A DNA stretch of 42,985 nt. It comes from Priapulus caudatus (lineage: Eukaryota; Priapulida; Priapulimorpha; Priapulimorphida; Priapulidae). The DNA lies in contig NW_014577062.1 of the NCBI RefSeq assembly GCF_000485595.1, forward strand, positions 1,704,359 through 1,747,343. Direction: 5' to 3'. The notes beneath the pieces are model-generated. The model was not told the origin of the DNA and ran no database searches. It saw only the letters and a program-made list of their open reading frames with translations. Shown here in pieces: positions 30,332 through 40,080 of the stretch. Each line of letters begins with the position of its first letter. Position 1 is the stretch's first letter. The translations under genes and the position numbers were made by a program.

Positions 30332-31980
30332 CGGGGCGAGCTGACTGAACGACAGAATATATAAGTAAAACGCCTGCGTCTCTCCACAAAAGTGGAGCTA
30401 GGTGCTTCATAATGAGGGGGACGGTTATGTTCGCGACGCGGCATTCGGCAGGTTTAATTATCTGGGAACCGAGAGACGCAAGGTAACACTTGTCGCGATT
30501 CGTGATCAGAAGTCACCCGGAACACGGGAACGTCGCAATTTTCCATTTTAATTGACCGGGAACTGGGAAATCGAATTTTTTACCTGGGAAACATGGCAAT
30601 CGACCTTCCCGGTCCCCTATCTTCATTTAGTTACTATCTGCTATATCAATATGTGTTTTAACAGTCATCGTGCCGTGAATGCTATTGCTGCTATTTTCGT
30701 CGTCGCTACTACTATAGCGTCGTGTACTCCTCATCATCTCGACATCATTTGTCGCAGTTTGAACTCACGACACAATAACCGTTAAAAATATCAGCAGGTT
30801 TTCTTCTGCCCTTGTAGACTATTTTGTTTTTAAAAACTTGACACGTGCGGCTCCATGTGTCAGGATGTATTCTGCAGACGTCTTGCAGACGGCATTTTGC
30901 TATAACGCAGAAGTGAAGCATGGTCCATTTGTAATATTGACATGCGATGCCGCGCTAGTTTAGTGTTTAACACAGGTTCTAAATAAAGTTACATAATAGA
31001 AGTATTACAAATATACATAAAAACTAAAAACAAGTAGTGAAATATGGCCTCGCCGATCAGTAGACAGGCTACTTTTTACAACAACCTGACAATACCAAGA
31101 ATTTATGTTGTTATAGTATGTCAACTGGTAATTGAACTTGTCACAACACAACGCTACATATATGATTGTTCGGACAATTGATTTATTAATGGCGCATTAG
31201 AGACAAGTGCACTTAATTCCAACAAAATAAGAATCTGATCCTGCGTATGAGAGATGTTTAGTGTTATCCCGACAAAGTTCAAGAATCGAGATATATGGCG
31301 GCGTAAAACAAAACGGGAAATCTAAATTCTAATCATTCAGGTTTTGGTATTGCCGGATTTCTCTTTAAGAGGAGAAATTGTGCAGCGCAATTACCATCCA
31401 TCACTTCTGGGCTGTTTCCTGATACCTCCTAATAGAAATGTTAACTGCATTATTCAAGGTGTGTCACACCACTCCGAAAACTGAACCTAATCCACTTAAC
31501 TTGCTTGACTCATTTAGATCGCATTTGTTACCAATCAGAGTGCGCCTTCCTATGAGAAGCAATGCAGCCTGACGTTTTCCTGCTCGTAAACGACAAGGAA
31601 CCCGTCTAGCCAGTAGGTGGCGCAACATTCGCAGATGACAGGTGACAGGGTACACTCCTATTTTTACGACGCTTTTGCTCATTATATGTCACGTCGCATT
31701 GGTATTGTTCCCATTTCCTGAAATGAACGTTAATTATATTGAGTGACGAAATAATTACCGAGGTAGCCATACACACACGTGTGACAAACGTCGTAACTAA
31801 TAGAACAATTAACGTGTTAATTAAGTATAAGCGTCATTCAAAGTCATGACGACAGTAGCTTGCTATTGTGCGACGTTCTTTGTCAAACGCAATGACGTAG
31901 GCATAGCCGTACATGTATAACATCAAGCGTGAATGAAAACAAAAACAAATATTGTTGTACCTTTATTCACTCCTGATTAT
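30330..31980. other. Intergenic, no gene recognised
   Basis: Mixed, mostly AT-rich sequence. An AATAAA hexamer lies near 30980 but has no associated gene. The only motif of note is the CTCF-like site at 31610. Confidence 0.4.
31610..31623 (+). promoter_or_regulatory. CTCF-like motif, full consensus match
   Basis: CCAGTAGGTGGCGC matches every position of the degenerate CTCF core CCASYAGRKGGCRS. It lies in unique, non-repetitive DNA. Orientation is plus. Confidence 0.4.
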
Positions 31981-31984
31981 TATC

Positions 31985-32222
31985 AACTTGTTATTATGTA
32001 GGTATAACGGTATAACCGTGCGTGTATAATTCGTAGGTGTGAAGTAGGTATAACCGTACATTCATAATATACGTAGGTATATAATGTATAACCATTCAGA
32101 TATTATACTTAGATATAACATAGGTATAACCTTACATTATAATACGTAGCTATAACGTATGTATAACCTTATATGTATAGTAAGGAAATGTAACGAAGGT
32201 TTTACCATGCATGTATTATACG
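31985..32222. repeat. Degenerate GTAGGTATAACC tandem repeat
   Basis: GTATAACCNTNCAT and TATAATACGTAGNTATAA words recur with spacing near 45 bp over about 240 bp. The array runs directly into the palindrome at 32223. Confidence 0.6.
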
Positions 32223-32276
32223 TATATATCAAGAGTAGATAATAACACATGTGTTATTATCTACTCTTGGTATATA
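32223..32276. repeat. 54-bp palindrome, family H
   Basis: Arms of 27 bp meet without a loop at 32249/32250 (ACACATGTGT centre). The only imperfection would be a G-T wobble pair in RNA. The outer part reads TATATATCAAGAG and the inner part TAGATAATA. It shares the outer motif with the palindromes at 26087 and 39622. Confidence 0.9.
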
Positions 32277-32400
32277 TATATTTGTCATATATCTCACGCG
32301 CCTTCGGCTCTCGGTGGACATGCGTATGCGATACATAATATCATATTCTGATATAATGCTGATCATCAAACATCACAGACATCAAAGTAAATCCCATTAA

Positions 32401-33065
32401 AGGAATAATAGGTCCATTGATTATGTAATGTTGACGAATGCTGGAGTAACTGGCACCTTGTGTAGTTAATAATAAGTACATTACCTTATAGCCAAACGCG
32501 TATTAGTTTGTCCAATATCACTGCTGGTTACTAAGAAATGTCTAATCCGCAGTCCAAGAAATCAGTTGTTTACAGTTTCAAACCGCTGCCGGCGAAGCGG
32601 GTGTAATACAGATTTATAGTGCTCCGGACATTTTCGCACGCATGCTCGGCCGTACGCAATGCTATCATCAGTGATTTCGTAAACATGGACGCTCGTGATA
32701 AGGAACTTTTTGTCAGGTCTGTCCACGTGCGTCCGTGATTAGTACGTGTGTTTTACTTTATTTCCATGTTTAGTCCGTGGTCGTGGTTACACCGCTGACA
32801 CCTCCATTTCATCTGGCGTCCAAAACATACGGGCCGCACAAATGTTTACGTCATCGCTTGACTCCTGGATTACATTTACGGCACGTAAATGATACGTTGA
32901 TACATATCAACAACCGATTTCAAGTCTTGTTTTTAATGTAGCCAGCAGTGATATTGGACAAACTAATACGGGTTTGGCTATAAGGTAATATACTTATTAA
33001 CTACACAAGGTGCCAGTTACTCTAGCATTCGTCAACATTGCATAATCAATGGACCTATTCTTCCT
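32401..33065. mobile_element. TTAA-flanked non-autonomous DNA transposon, copy 2 (inverted)
   Basis: The 665-bp element lies between TTAA at 32397-32400 and 33066-33069. Its interior is the reverse complement of the element at 1007-1681 (for example CGTAAACATGGACGCTCGTG against CACGAGCGTCCGTGTTTACG). Terminal inverted repeats are about 32401-32531 and 32941-33065. Many substitutions and short indels separate the two copies. No open frame of note. Confidence 0.88.
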
Positions 33066-33374
33066 TTAACATACGTTTCTCGGTTCTATCATTAGAATAT
33101 TCGTCACGATATAAGCATCGACGGACGCACGTCCACCCATGCTGCGCCGTTCAACCACTTTAGTTTATTAGTGACACCGGGTCCGCTACATCCGCGTGCC
33201 GCATCGTAATAACGACTGCATAACGAGCTGCTAACGAGTACTTCCTACATCGTTGGGTAATCCAAATTACATATGCCTGCCTGTGTGGAGCATTTATTAT
33301 ACGAGCAGCGGTACAGCGTACCTTGTGTTTTTTTGTCTTTCTGTGTTGTCTGTGCGTTTGCGCGCCGTGTTGTG

Positions 33375-33377
<3 letters not shown>

Positions 33378-33424
<47 letters not shown>

Positions 33425-33452
33425 CGTGTGTGTGCGTGTGCGCGCGCGTGTT
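33378..33452. repeat. (GT)n/(GTGC)n microsatellite
   Basis: About 40 bp of pure GT, then GTGC and CG runs. Open frames on both strands are artefacts. The 300 bp to its left (33070-33377) hold nothing recognised. Confidence 0.95.
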
Positions 33453-33749
33453 TGTATGCGTTTGTATGCGCGCGTGCGCGCGTCTGTATGTAGGTTCGTG
33501 CGTGACTGCACGCGTTTATACAAGCGTCTGCTCTGTCTGTCAGAGGCCAAGCGCGTATACAATTAAAACCCGACGCGCGCTATGCAGGCGAAGAGGGCCG
33601 GCGCTAATAAGGCAGGTTGCAACATCACGTCCCAATGCTCCTAATTTCAATACGTCTTTTATTTTCACTTAGAGCGCTCTTGTTGATAAATCGGCGCCGA
33701 CCGAACGCAGACGCCGCGCACTCTCACGCAGACACAACCCTCTCCCCCT

Positions 33750-33763
33750 CTCGCTTTACTCAC

Positions 33764-33794
<31 letters not shown>

Positions 33795-33997
33795 CTCTTC
33801 TCTCTTTCTCTGGCTTCTTTCTCTGGCTTCTTTCTCTGGCTTCTTTCTCTGGCTTCTTTCTCTGGCTTCTTTCTCTTTTCTGTCCCTCTCACTCTCTCTC
33901 TCTGCTCTCTGTCTCTCTCTCTCTCTCTCTCTCGCTCTCCTCTTGCCTCTCTCGCCTCTCTGTCTCTCTCTCGCGCTGCCTCTCTCTCTCTCTTTAT

Positions 33998-34045
<48 letters not shown>

Positions 34046-34052
34046 ATATATA
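33750..34052. repeat. (CT)n tract with 13-bp repeats, then (AT)n
   Basis: CT-rich sequence contains five copies of a 13-bp unit TCTCTGGCTTCTT (about 33807-33872), further (CT)n to about 33995, then (AT)n to 34052. The minus-strand frame reads the 13-bp units as Lys/Glu-rich peptide, but nothing suggests a gene. Confidence 0.92.
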
Positions 34053-34690
34053 CGTCTTGATTGCACCATGCACAATTTGATTGCGCTTTTTGTCACGGCT
34101 CGTGCTTCGTACACTCAGCGTCGTTGTTTCGCAGCATTCGGCGTACATATACGCACCGCAGCGCGACCTCGCGGCAAGCCATAAATCATGTGCAGCGAGC
34201 CTCTCACCTCGCCCGCTATCGACGGCATAATTACGAGGCTCGAGCGAAAAAAAACGCACACTTTGATACGTCATAAATTATAAGCGGATGTTGAATTTAT
34301 TGCGATTGCCACTGACACACCTGGGCAGCGCGTAAGAAACGAAGTTAATTCGTATTCAAATCAGAGGTCAGTATTGCCCTTAAGGAGTAATTAAAAGGTG
34401 ATCGCGCGCGGTTGTCCATCATCGTTGGCTGTCATTTGTTATACAGAAAAAGCCACAATGCGAGTTTCGTATCGCCGTACGTATATTAATGCTGGGCTTA
34501 TGTGTTTCATTACGGTGTGGTTTGTATGCGTCGTGAAACGGCTAGCGTGCATTTAGAATTCATACGATCCGATTCCAGTTTGTACTTAGTATACGCATAG
34601 AGCAGACCGTTGGTTATAGGTTCACGTCACGCTGTAACACTGTAGATAGGAACAGGTAATTCCCGTGTCTTCTTATTTCCGTGCTATACC
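34053..34690. other. Intergenic, no feature recognised
   Basis: Complex sequence, including CpG-containing unique DNA at 34060-34260. No gene is seen. Confidence 0.4.
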
Positions 34691-34890
34691 GCATTGTCGT
34701 ACGTGTACGCGCACGCACGCGTAGCCACACGCACACGTACGTACGAACGCAAGCACGCACGCATACACATGCACGTATATAGAAAGAGAAAGAGAGTGCG
34801 CGAAGGAGAAAGTGAGAGAGGTTTGAAAGTGCGAGAGAGTGAGACAGACAGACAGAGATATATAGGAAATATATATAGAGATATATATTT
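34691..34890. repeat. CACG-rich, then GA-rich and AT-rich low complexity
   Basis: ACGCACGC-type repeats (to about 34775), AGAGAA-rich purine tract (to about 34857) and TATATA (to 34890). Degenerate throughout. Confidence 0.8.
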
Positions 34891-35275
34891 GCAATAATTG
34901 CAGCTGATTGATTGATATCGGAGCTGAATCCGTATTGGGACGTCTAAAGGTTCTCTCTCGTAAAGGTTTTCTATACTCATTTAGCTGATTGTCATAAAAT
35001 AACAGGAACTTGGCACTTCTACCATCTTTACTTATATTGCATCAGGATATCACTGATACTACTGACATCTACTGTCATTTACTGACACGAATTAGGAATG
35101 CTTGTTATGATATATTATGTGCAAACCACAAGATGACGAGAACGATGAAAACAACTGCTGCACCTCCCCTGAGTCACGAAACATTTCGCGTACTGCAGTT
35201 TCCATTGCGTGTAACCATCATCGCACAAGACACAGCCATATCTTAACATCTCAACGCTAGACAAATGCAGTGAAG
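34891..35275. other. Intergenic, no feature recognised
   Basis: Unique sequence. A 78-codon frame (35010-35246) has no domain or splice support. Confidence 0.4.
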
Positions 35276-35391
35276 AACGTGCGTGTGCGTGCATGTGTGC
35301 GTGCGTGTGCGTATACGTGCAAGCGCGCGCGTGTGCGCGATTGCGTGTGCTGTTGATGAAATCTACGATAGCATATATATATATATATATG
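35276..35391. repeat. GTGC-rich tract and short (AT)n
   Basis: GTGCGT variants (35279-35350) and (AT)9 at about 35373-35390. Confidence 0.85.
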
Positions 35392-35980
35392 ATGCATGCA
35401 CTTCTTTGTTCGTTACAGTCGGATTTTCGTAGCTAAACAACCCGCTGCGCGCCATTGTACGGCTGTCAGTCGGCTATCACAGCGCGGGGCTAACTCTTTA
35501 CCTGCTACCGGGAGAGAATCGGGGATAAATCACTGCGAGACGGATGACAAAGCCGCTGCGCCAGGTGTCGCGCACCGTTGCCGGCAGATTTATCACAATT
35601 TCGATTGCGATTTCTAAAGTTCGGCGCTTCGCCCGTGGCAAGCGTTGCCGTGATTCGAGCTCGGCGGCTAGCGGGGAGCGTCGGCGTCTGCGTGCGCGTC
35701 GGCTGTCGGCGACGATTGTCGGGCAGCGGGGACGACGTCGCGTTTTCATAAAAATTGATTTATGCTCGGGCGCGATTTACAAAACAAACGCAATAGCCTC
35801 TGGTCACGCTAACAAGCGCTGAATGTTAATAGCCATTAATTACCATTGTGCAGCGCGTGACGCATAGTACGGGGAGGGGGGGGGGCGTTCATTGAGGGCG
35901 CGGCTGGCGGTTTATAGAGCCGTTAAAACACTCTAGTTAGATGCCGGGTTTCGCTGTTACAACCACGGACAGATCTCGCG
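35392..35980. other. CpG-rich unique sequence, possible regulatory DNA
   Basis: CpG-dense block at about 35440-35740 followed by TTAATAGCCATTAATTACCATTG (35826-35848, a cluster of TAAT cores) and a G-rich run near 35872. No coding exon is recognised, though Arg-rich frames occur on both strands. Confidence 0.3.
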
Positions 35981-36076
35981 GTGTGTGCGTGCGTATGTGT
36001 GTGTGTACGTGTGCGTGTGCGTGTGCTTGCATGTGCGTGTGCGTGCGCGCGCGCGCGGGCGTGTGTGTGTGTGAGG
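35981..36076. repeat. (GT)n/(GTGC)n microsatellite
   Basis: GT and GCGT tract with a short pure CG run near 36046-36056. Confidence 0.93.
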
Positions 36077-36513
36077 GTCACCGCCGGGAAGATTCGGGTA
36101 AAGAATTAGGTTGTTCTGATTTGTTCTAAGATTCAATAATAAACGTTGCGCTTGTTTATCCAGCCTATTATCGCCCGCGAGTCCGAAAATATAGTGAAAC
36201 TAAGCAGATGCCACGCGAATAACTTACGCATGCTATCCAGAATTCGGGTATGCATGATATTAATTCGTGTTCTCTACACTAACGGTATACGCGGAACCGC
36301 TTAAATTTATAGTAAAGAAAGCAAGTATTAGTGTGTTGTGAGTCTTGTGACGTAATCTTAATATAATCGTGGATTGTATGGTAACTCATTAACTATTGTT
36401 TATGCATAGTAACGTGCATGCACGTATGCACAAGAAAAGTCCTAGATCATGCCCATGCACACAGGCACGGACACAAACACAGACAGACACATGCACACGC
36501 ATACGCGCGGCAT

Positions 36514-36514
<1 letters not shown>

Positions 36515-36595
<81 letters not shown>
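36515..36595. repeat. (CA)n microsatellite, ~40 units
   Basis: Uninterrupted CA tract preceded by degenerate CACA/GACA words from about 36450. The 440 bp to its left hold nothing recognised. Confidence 0.98.
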
Positions 36596-36597
<2 letters not shown>

Positions 36598-37448
36598 ACG
36601 CACATGTATGTCCTAGCAACTAGAAAACTATACTACAATTGTAGGGGTTCAAATGCTAAGTCGAAATAACACGAATTAGTATTGGGTGCTCCGTGCATGT
36701 TATGTTAGCTAACTTATGGCAACAATAAGTCATGTTCGCCGACGCTTCACTGCTCGTTTTAAATACGTACAACATCCTGACAAGTGTTATCGTAATAAAA
36801 CCTATAGCCGTTAATAACAAACGTCAACGTAAATATATAATATAATTATCTCACCGTTTTATAGTCGCTGTAAAGGATACTCGGGGCCGGAGCGTGAGAA
36901 GAAACTATAATCGAATCGTGCGCCCGTCAGCTCTTATATAATTCCAACGATGAATGAACGAATGAATTTATCAGGATTTTTAATCATCTTTTATTCTTTC
37001 ACTTAGGTCTGTTATAATGTTTATACTGCCATGAGTTATAGCGTTGTGCAGGCTGATGACGCGATGCTTAACCGTGGTTGATGCCATCTCCTCAAACGCC
37101 TAATTCCCCGTGACTGGCAGGGCGGTATCACCGCGAGAAATTTCCCCAATTAAATGGCGAAAATTTATTACCGCGTATATAAATGTTGGTCGACGATGAA
37201 GCTACCGAGGTTTGATAGGGCTCGAGGGCGCGTGACCGATGATAATGTTTAGCGAATGGCTTTAAATTATGCAAATAACTCGATTTGATGAGCGGGATAT
37301 TTCGCACAGCCAATTTTAGACGCCCATCGGCTGAAAAAGTATCACCCAACGTTTTTATTGCGCCATTGAGCTCTCGTCGCGCTAACGGAGTGATGCGGTG
37401 TAAAGTGACAGTTTCTTTAGGCAGTCAGGGTATTCCACGGTATTCTAG
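36596..37448. other. Intergenic, no gene recognised
   Basis: Unique AT-rich sequence with CpG patches. There is no open frame with recognisable content. Confidence 0.4.
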
Positions 37449-37501
37449 GCTTATGTGTGCGTGTGTGTCTCAGACTTTGCATAGGTCGTATAAGTTAATT
37501 T
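37449..37501 (+). repeat. 53-bp direct repeat, left copy
   Basis: The block from GCTTATGTGTGCGTGTGTGT to CGTATAAGTTAATTT recurs at 37793-37845 with two C/T differences. The pair flanks the telomere-bearing element. TATTCTAGG-like sequence precedes both copies, so a local tandem duplication probably existed before the insertion. Confidence 0.9.
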
Positions 37502-37530
37502 ATAACAGTGTTCGTTATTCTAGGGCTGAT

Positions 37531-37778
37531 AGGGTCTATGTCCCCCAGGGTACCGGAACGTACCCTTGTACTAAATACTACTATCTAATATGCCGGACCG
37601 TACCTCGCCTACTCCACTAACGAGTCTAGGGAGTCGCCTACGCCTATACTCCCTAACCCTAACCCTAACTCTAACCTTAACCCTAACCATATCAGCTAGA
37701 TAGTTACCAGGGTACGTTTCGGTATACCGGACCGTACCCAGGGTACGTTCCGGCAGTACCCTGGGGGACATAGACCCT
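37531..37778. mobile_element. Inverted-repeat element with internal CCCTAA repeats, copy 1
   Basis: The ends AGGGTCTATGTCCCCCAGGG and its reverse complement define a 248-bp element. The centre contains CTCCACTAACGAGTCTAGGG, then CGCCTAC words and a degenerate telomeric tract (37651-37688, about six CCCTAA units with CTCTAA and CTTAA variants). The right inverted repeat is the longer one (about 90 bp, with GGTATACCGG); the left has lost about 35 bp of the equivalent. TGA lies just outside both TAGGGTC ends, a possible 3-bp target duplication. No coding capacity. Confidence 0.88.
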
Positions 37779-37792
37779 ATGAACTATTCGCG

Positions 37793-37845
37793 GCTTATGT
37801 GTGCGTGTGTGTCTCAGACTTCGCATAGGCCGTATAAGTTAATTT
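37793..37845 (+). repeat. 53-bp direct repeat, right copy
   Basis: Second copy of 37449-37501, starting 14 bp after the end of the inverted-repeat element. Confidence 0.9.
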
Positions 37846-38125
37846 GGTGAGAAAGTAAGAGTCTTCATTGAGACTGCTTATTTACTCATTTACACCGCCA
37901 GTCGGCTACAAGCGCGCCAGTTCATTAATCAAGCACTGACAGCTAGTCGCTTGGTCAGTCGGACAGTAGACGACAACTTCCAGCCGTTCGGTGAATAGCT
38001 ACCCTCAGTTCAGCAGGTTCCTACGTCTGTTGCCATACTGCTTTTACGGTAATGAAAATCTCCTGTAAGAGCTCGGTTCGTATCTAAAAAACGTGATATT
38101 GGTTTGTAATCGGAATTATCACCAT
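37846..38125. other. Intergenic, no feature recognised
   Basis: Unique sequence, nothing identifiable. Confidence 0.4.
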
Positions 38126-38127
38126 AT

Positions 38128-38345
38128 TGGCGTAGACAGAGACATAGTCGGATTCTACTTGTCTCGTGAGGCAGGGGCGTGGTCCGCTTTTAGGTTGTCT
38201 CATGAGACAGAGGCGTGGTCGACTTGTGGGTTGTGTCATGAGACAGAGACGTTGTCCGCTTGTGGGTTGTGTCATGAGACAGAGACGTGGTCCGCTTGTG
38301 GGGGTGTGCCATGAGACGGAGCCGTGGTCGGCTTCTGGGCGGACC
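38128..38345. repeat. 36-bp tandem repeat, ~6 units
   Basis: CATGAGACAGAGACGTGGTC, then CGCTTGTGGGTTGTGT recurs every 36 bp (CRTGAG at 38165, 38201, 38237, 38273 and, with one extra base, 38310), with a diverged first unit from about 38128. Because 36 is a multiple of three, several frames stay open on both strands (for example 12-residue units TSGPRLCLMTQP on the minus strand). None has a supporting gene structure. Confidence 0.92.
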
Positions 38346-38877
38346 TCGCTGACAGAAGGCGCAGGTGCCGGGGCAGTGTGGCGGCGGCCGTGCGTTAGTG
38401 GGCACGTGTGTGTCATCAGGCGGCGCCCACCCGCACCCGCCGCCGCTCATTCAGGCCACATTCTCTCGCCTCGCCTCCCCCTTTCAACCCCCCACTCAAC
38501 GCTCACAAAGGCCCTCGAGCGGCGGAGGTGAACCCTTCTGCTCAGATGCGAGCGCTCAAAAGCCACTCACGAGTCCGAAATAACAAAATAACGACCGTAA
38601 CAGAGCGGCGTGCGCAAATCAAACTGTGATTGAAAGCCAATTAACGAGCCGAATTGAGCATTGTGCGTTGACACATGCACGGGGGCCGCGGAGCGATGCC
38701 GTAAAGAGGAAAAATATTGAAGTTTTTTTAAAGTTTAGTTGGGGAAAACAGGTGCATAAAGGTAGTGTAAAGCTGTGTCGTTCAAATCGACAAAGAGAGT
38801 CGGGATTCGTGGATTTTCCGTTTTCAAGTGGTAACTAGAGAGAGAGAGAGAAAGAAAGAGCGCGCTAACAAGAGTGT
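38346..38877. other. Intergenic, GC-rich then mixed
   Basis: GC-rich unique DNA (38346-38530), then a block with CCAATTAACGAG and related words (38636-38660). A 70-codon frame (38626-38838) ends just upstream of the open frame at 38878; a short GTAACT donor-like sequence occurs at 38830. Evidence is too weak to join them. Confidence 0.35.
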
Positions 38878-39237
38878 TTGAGACAGGTTTCTCGGCGCAG
38901 GTGTGCAGGTTACAATAATATTTTATTAGGCGATGAAGAGATTTTATGTAAAACTAAACAAAGCGTTTACGCGGCGACAAAATTACGCGTACTTCACGAA
39001 ATGCTGGTGAATACGTTGAACAATTGTCACAATTTAATTAACGGGCTAATGATGCTTCCAGATAAAACCTCCGCAGATATGACTCAATTGCTTATAAAAA
39101 AATCCATTATGCGTCTGATACAGGGATCGGGGCCCATGTCGGCATCGTACACGATGAATATCAGTGCGTCTACAGCAACCGTCACTCGGCCTTCTAGAAT
39201 GCAGCCAGTCACTGTGAGGCGAAACAAACCGGCCTGA
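38878..39237 (+). CDS. Hypothetical open frame, 119 codons (not recognised)
   Basis: This is one of the few frames outside LMF1 that is not built on a repeat. It begins at a TTG, so the true start or exon border is unknown; a pyrimidine-rich acceptor-like TTTCTCGGCGCAG ends at 38900. The peptide is of ordinary composition, with an amphipathic middle (KLRVLHEMLVNTLNNCHNLI, then LLIKKSIMRLIQGSG) and a Ser/Thr/Arg-rich basic end. There is no signal peptide, membrane segment or motif I can name. Third codon positions are AT-rich in the first half. It could be a terminal exon of an unidentified gene, a mobile-element remnant or chance. Confidence 0.25.
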   Translation: MRQVSRRRCAGYNNILLGDEEILCKTKQSVYAATKLRVLHEMLVNTLNNCHNLINGLMMLPDKTSADMTQLLIKKSIMRLIQGSGPMSASYTMNISASTATVTRPSRMQPVTVRRNKPA

Positions 39238-39621
39238 AATTCCCAGAATGTACAAGATTACTAAAATCATTATTCATAATCATTATTCTTCAGCAAATGA
39301 TCACTATGATGCATTCATCGTCATACCTATTCACTATAGGATCGCGGGGATGCAACTGAAGTATTTCCAGTCAGTACGCACGCGGCGGCAAACTTTCACT
39401 TTAGATCACGAGTCACTAATTGTTGTTTTATGTATTCAACATTACGCCCGCCTCCGACGATGATAGCAGATCGACGCTATCATCACGACCACCTCCGCTT
39501 TCGTCATCACCACTCATATCACCGCCAGGGTCGTCATCGTCATTATCGTATCGTTTTCACACGCAAACATTTATTACCGAAGAAAATGCATAATTCGCCA
39601 ATCCGGCATTGGCTGTGTCTA
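39238..39621. other. Intergenic, no feature recognised
   Basis: AT-rich, then a TCATCAC/CATCGTCAT-rich stretch (about 39475-39545) that is weakly trinucleotide-like. No gene. Confidence 0.4.
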
Positions 39622-39711
39622 CATAATATTATCAAGAGCATATAAAGAAGGCCTTCTTTATATGCTCTTGCTATATGCTTATATACCTTCTTTATATGCT
39701 CTTGATATTAT
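39622..39711. repeat. Compound palindrome, family H, with doubled right arm
   Basis: The left arm (39622-39650, CATAATATTATCAAGAG, then CATATAAAGAAGG) is complemented twice: at once by 39651-39669 (CCTTCTTTATATGCTCTTG) and again by 39687-39711, which also restores the outer GATATTATG. Two alternative hairpins are therefore possible. The outer TATCAAGAG motif matches the other two palindromes. Confidence 0.88.
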
Positions 39712-40010
39712 GCGTGAATTCGTTGCACTAGTAAGGGGGAGGAGGTTAGCTTGGCTCTCTTATCAGCAGCAACAATCCACGTGTGAATAGTTCTTTCAAC
39801 AATCTTATCTTGAAAGTCCCAATTTCTGCGCATTCATGCGCTCAGCGCAGTGAGTATTACGAACTTGCAGAGCATATGCCCGCATAACCGCTCTAGTTCA
39901 TTCTCAGTCAGACGCATATAGGCGATGGTCTACTTTTCATGGAATTATAATGCCATAGAGAAAAGATAGAGAGATCGAAAAGAAGAAGATCGGATGCGTG
40001 GTAATATAGA

Positions 40011-40013
<3 letters not shown>
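39712..40013. other. Intergenic, no feature recognised
   Basis: Unique sequence without a recognisable gene or repeat. Confidence 0.4.
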
Positions 40014-40064
<51 letters not shown>

Positions 40065-40080
40065 CGAGAGAGAGAGAGCG
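40014..40080. repeat. (GA)n microsatellite
   Basis: About 40 bp of pure GA with a CGCGC interruption. The minus-strand Ser/Leu frame is an artefact. Confidence 0.96.

Noticed and set aside
33756-34274. 172-codon Arg/Glu/Lys-rich minus-strand frame
   Set aside because: It reads through a (CT)n/(AT)n tract and a 13-bp repeat; composition is entirely explained by low complexity.
36640-36665. tRNA B-box-like GGGGTTCAAATGC
   Set aside because: Upstream sequence is a (CA)n tract; no tRNA fold is possible.
37449-37845. Solo LTR pair or small LTR element
   Set aside because: The direct repeats are only 53 bp, lack TG...CA ends and have no primer-binding site or polypurine tract between them.
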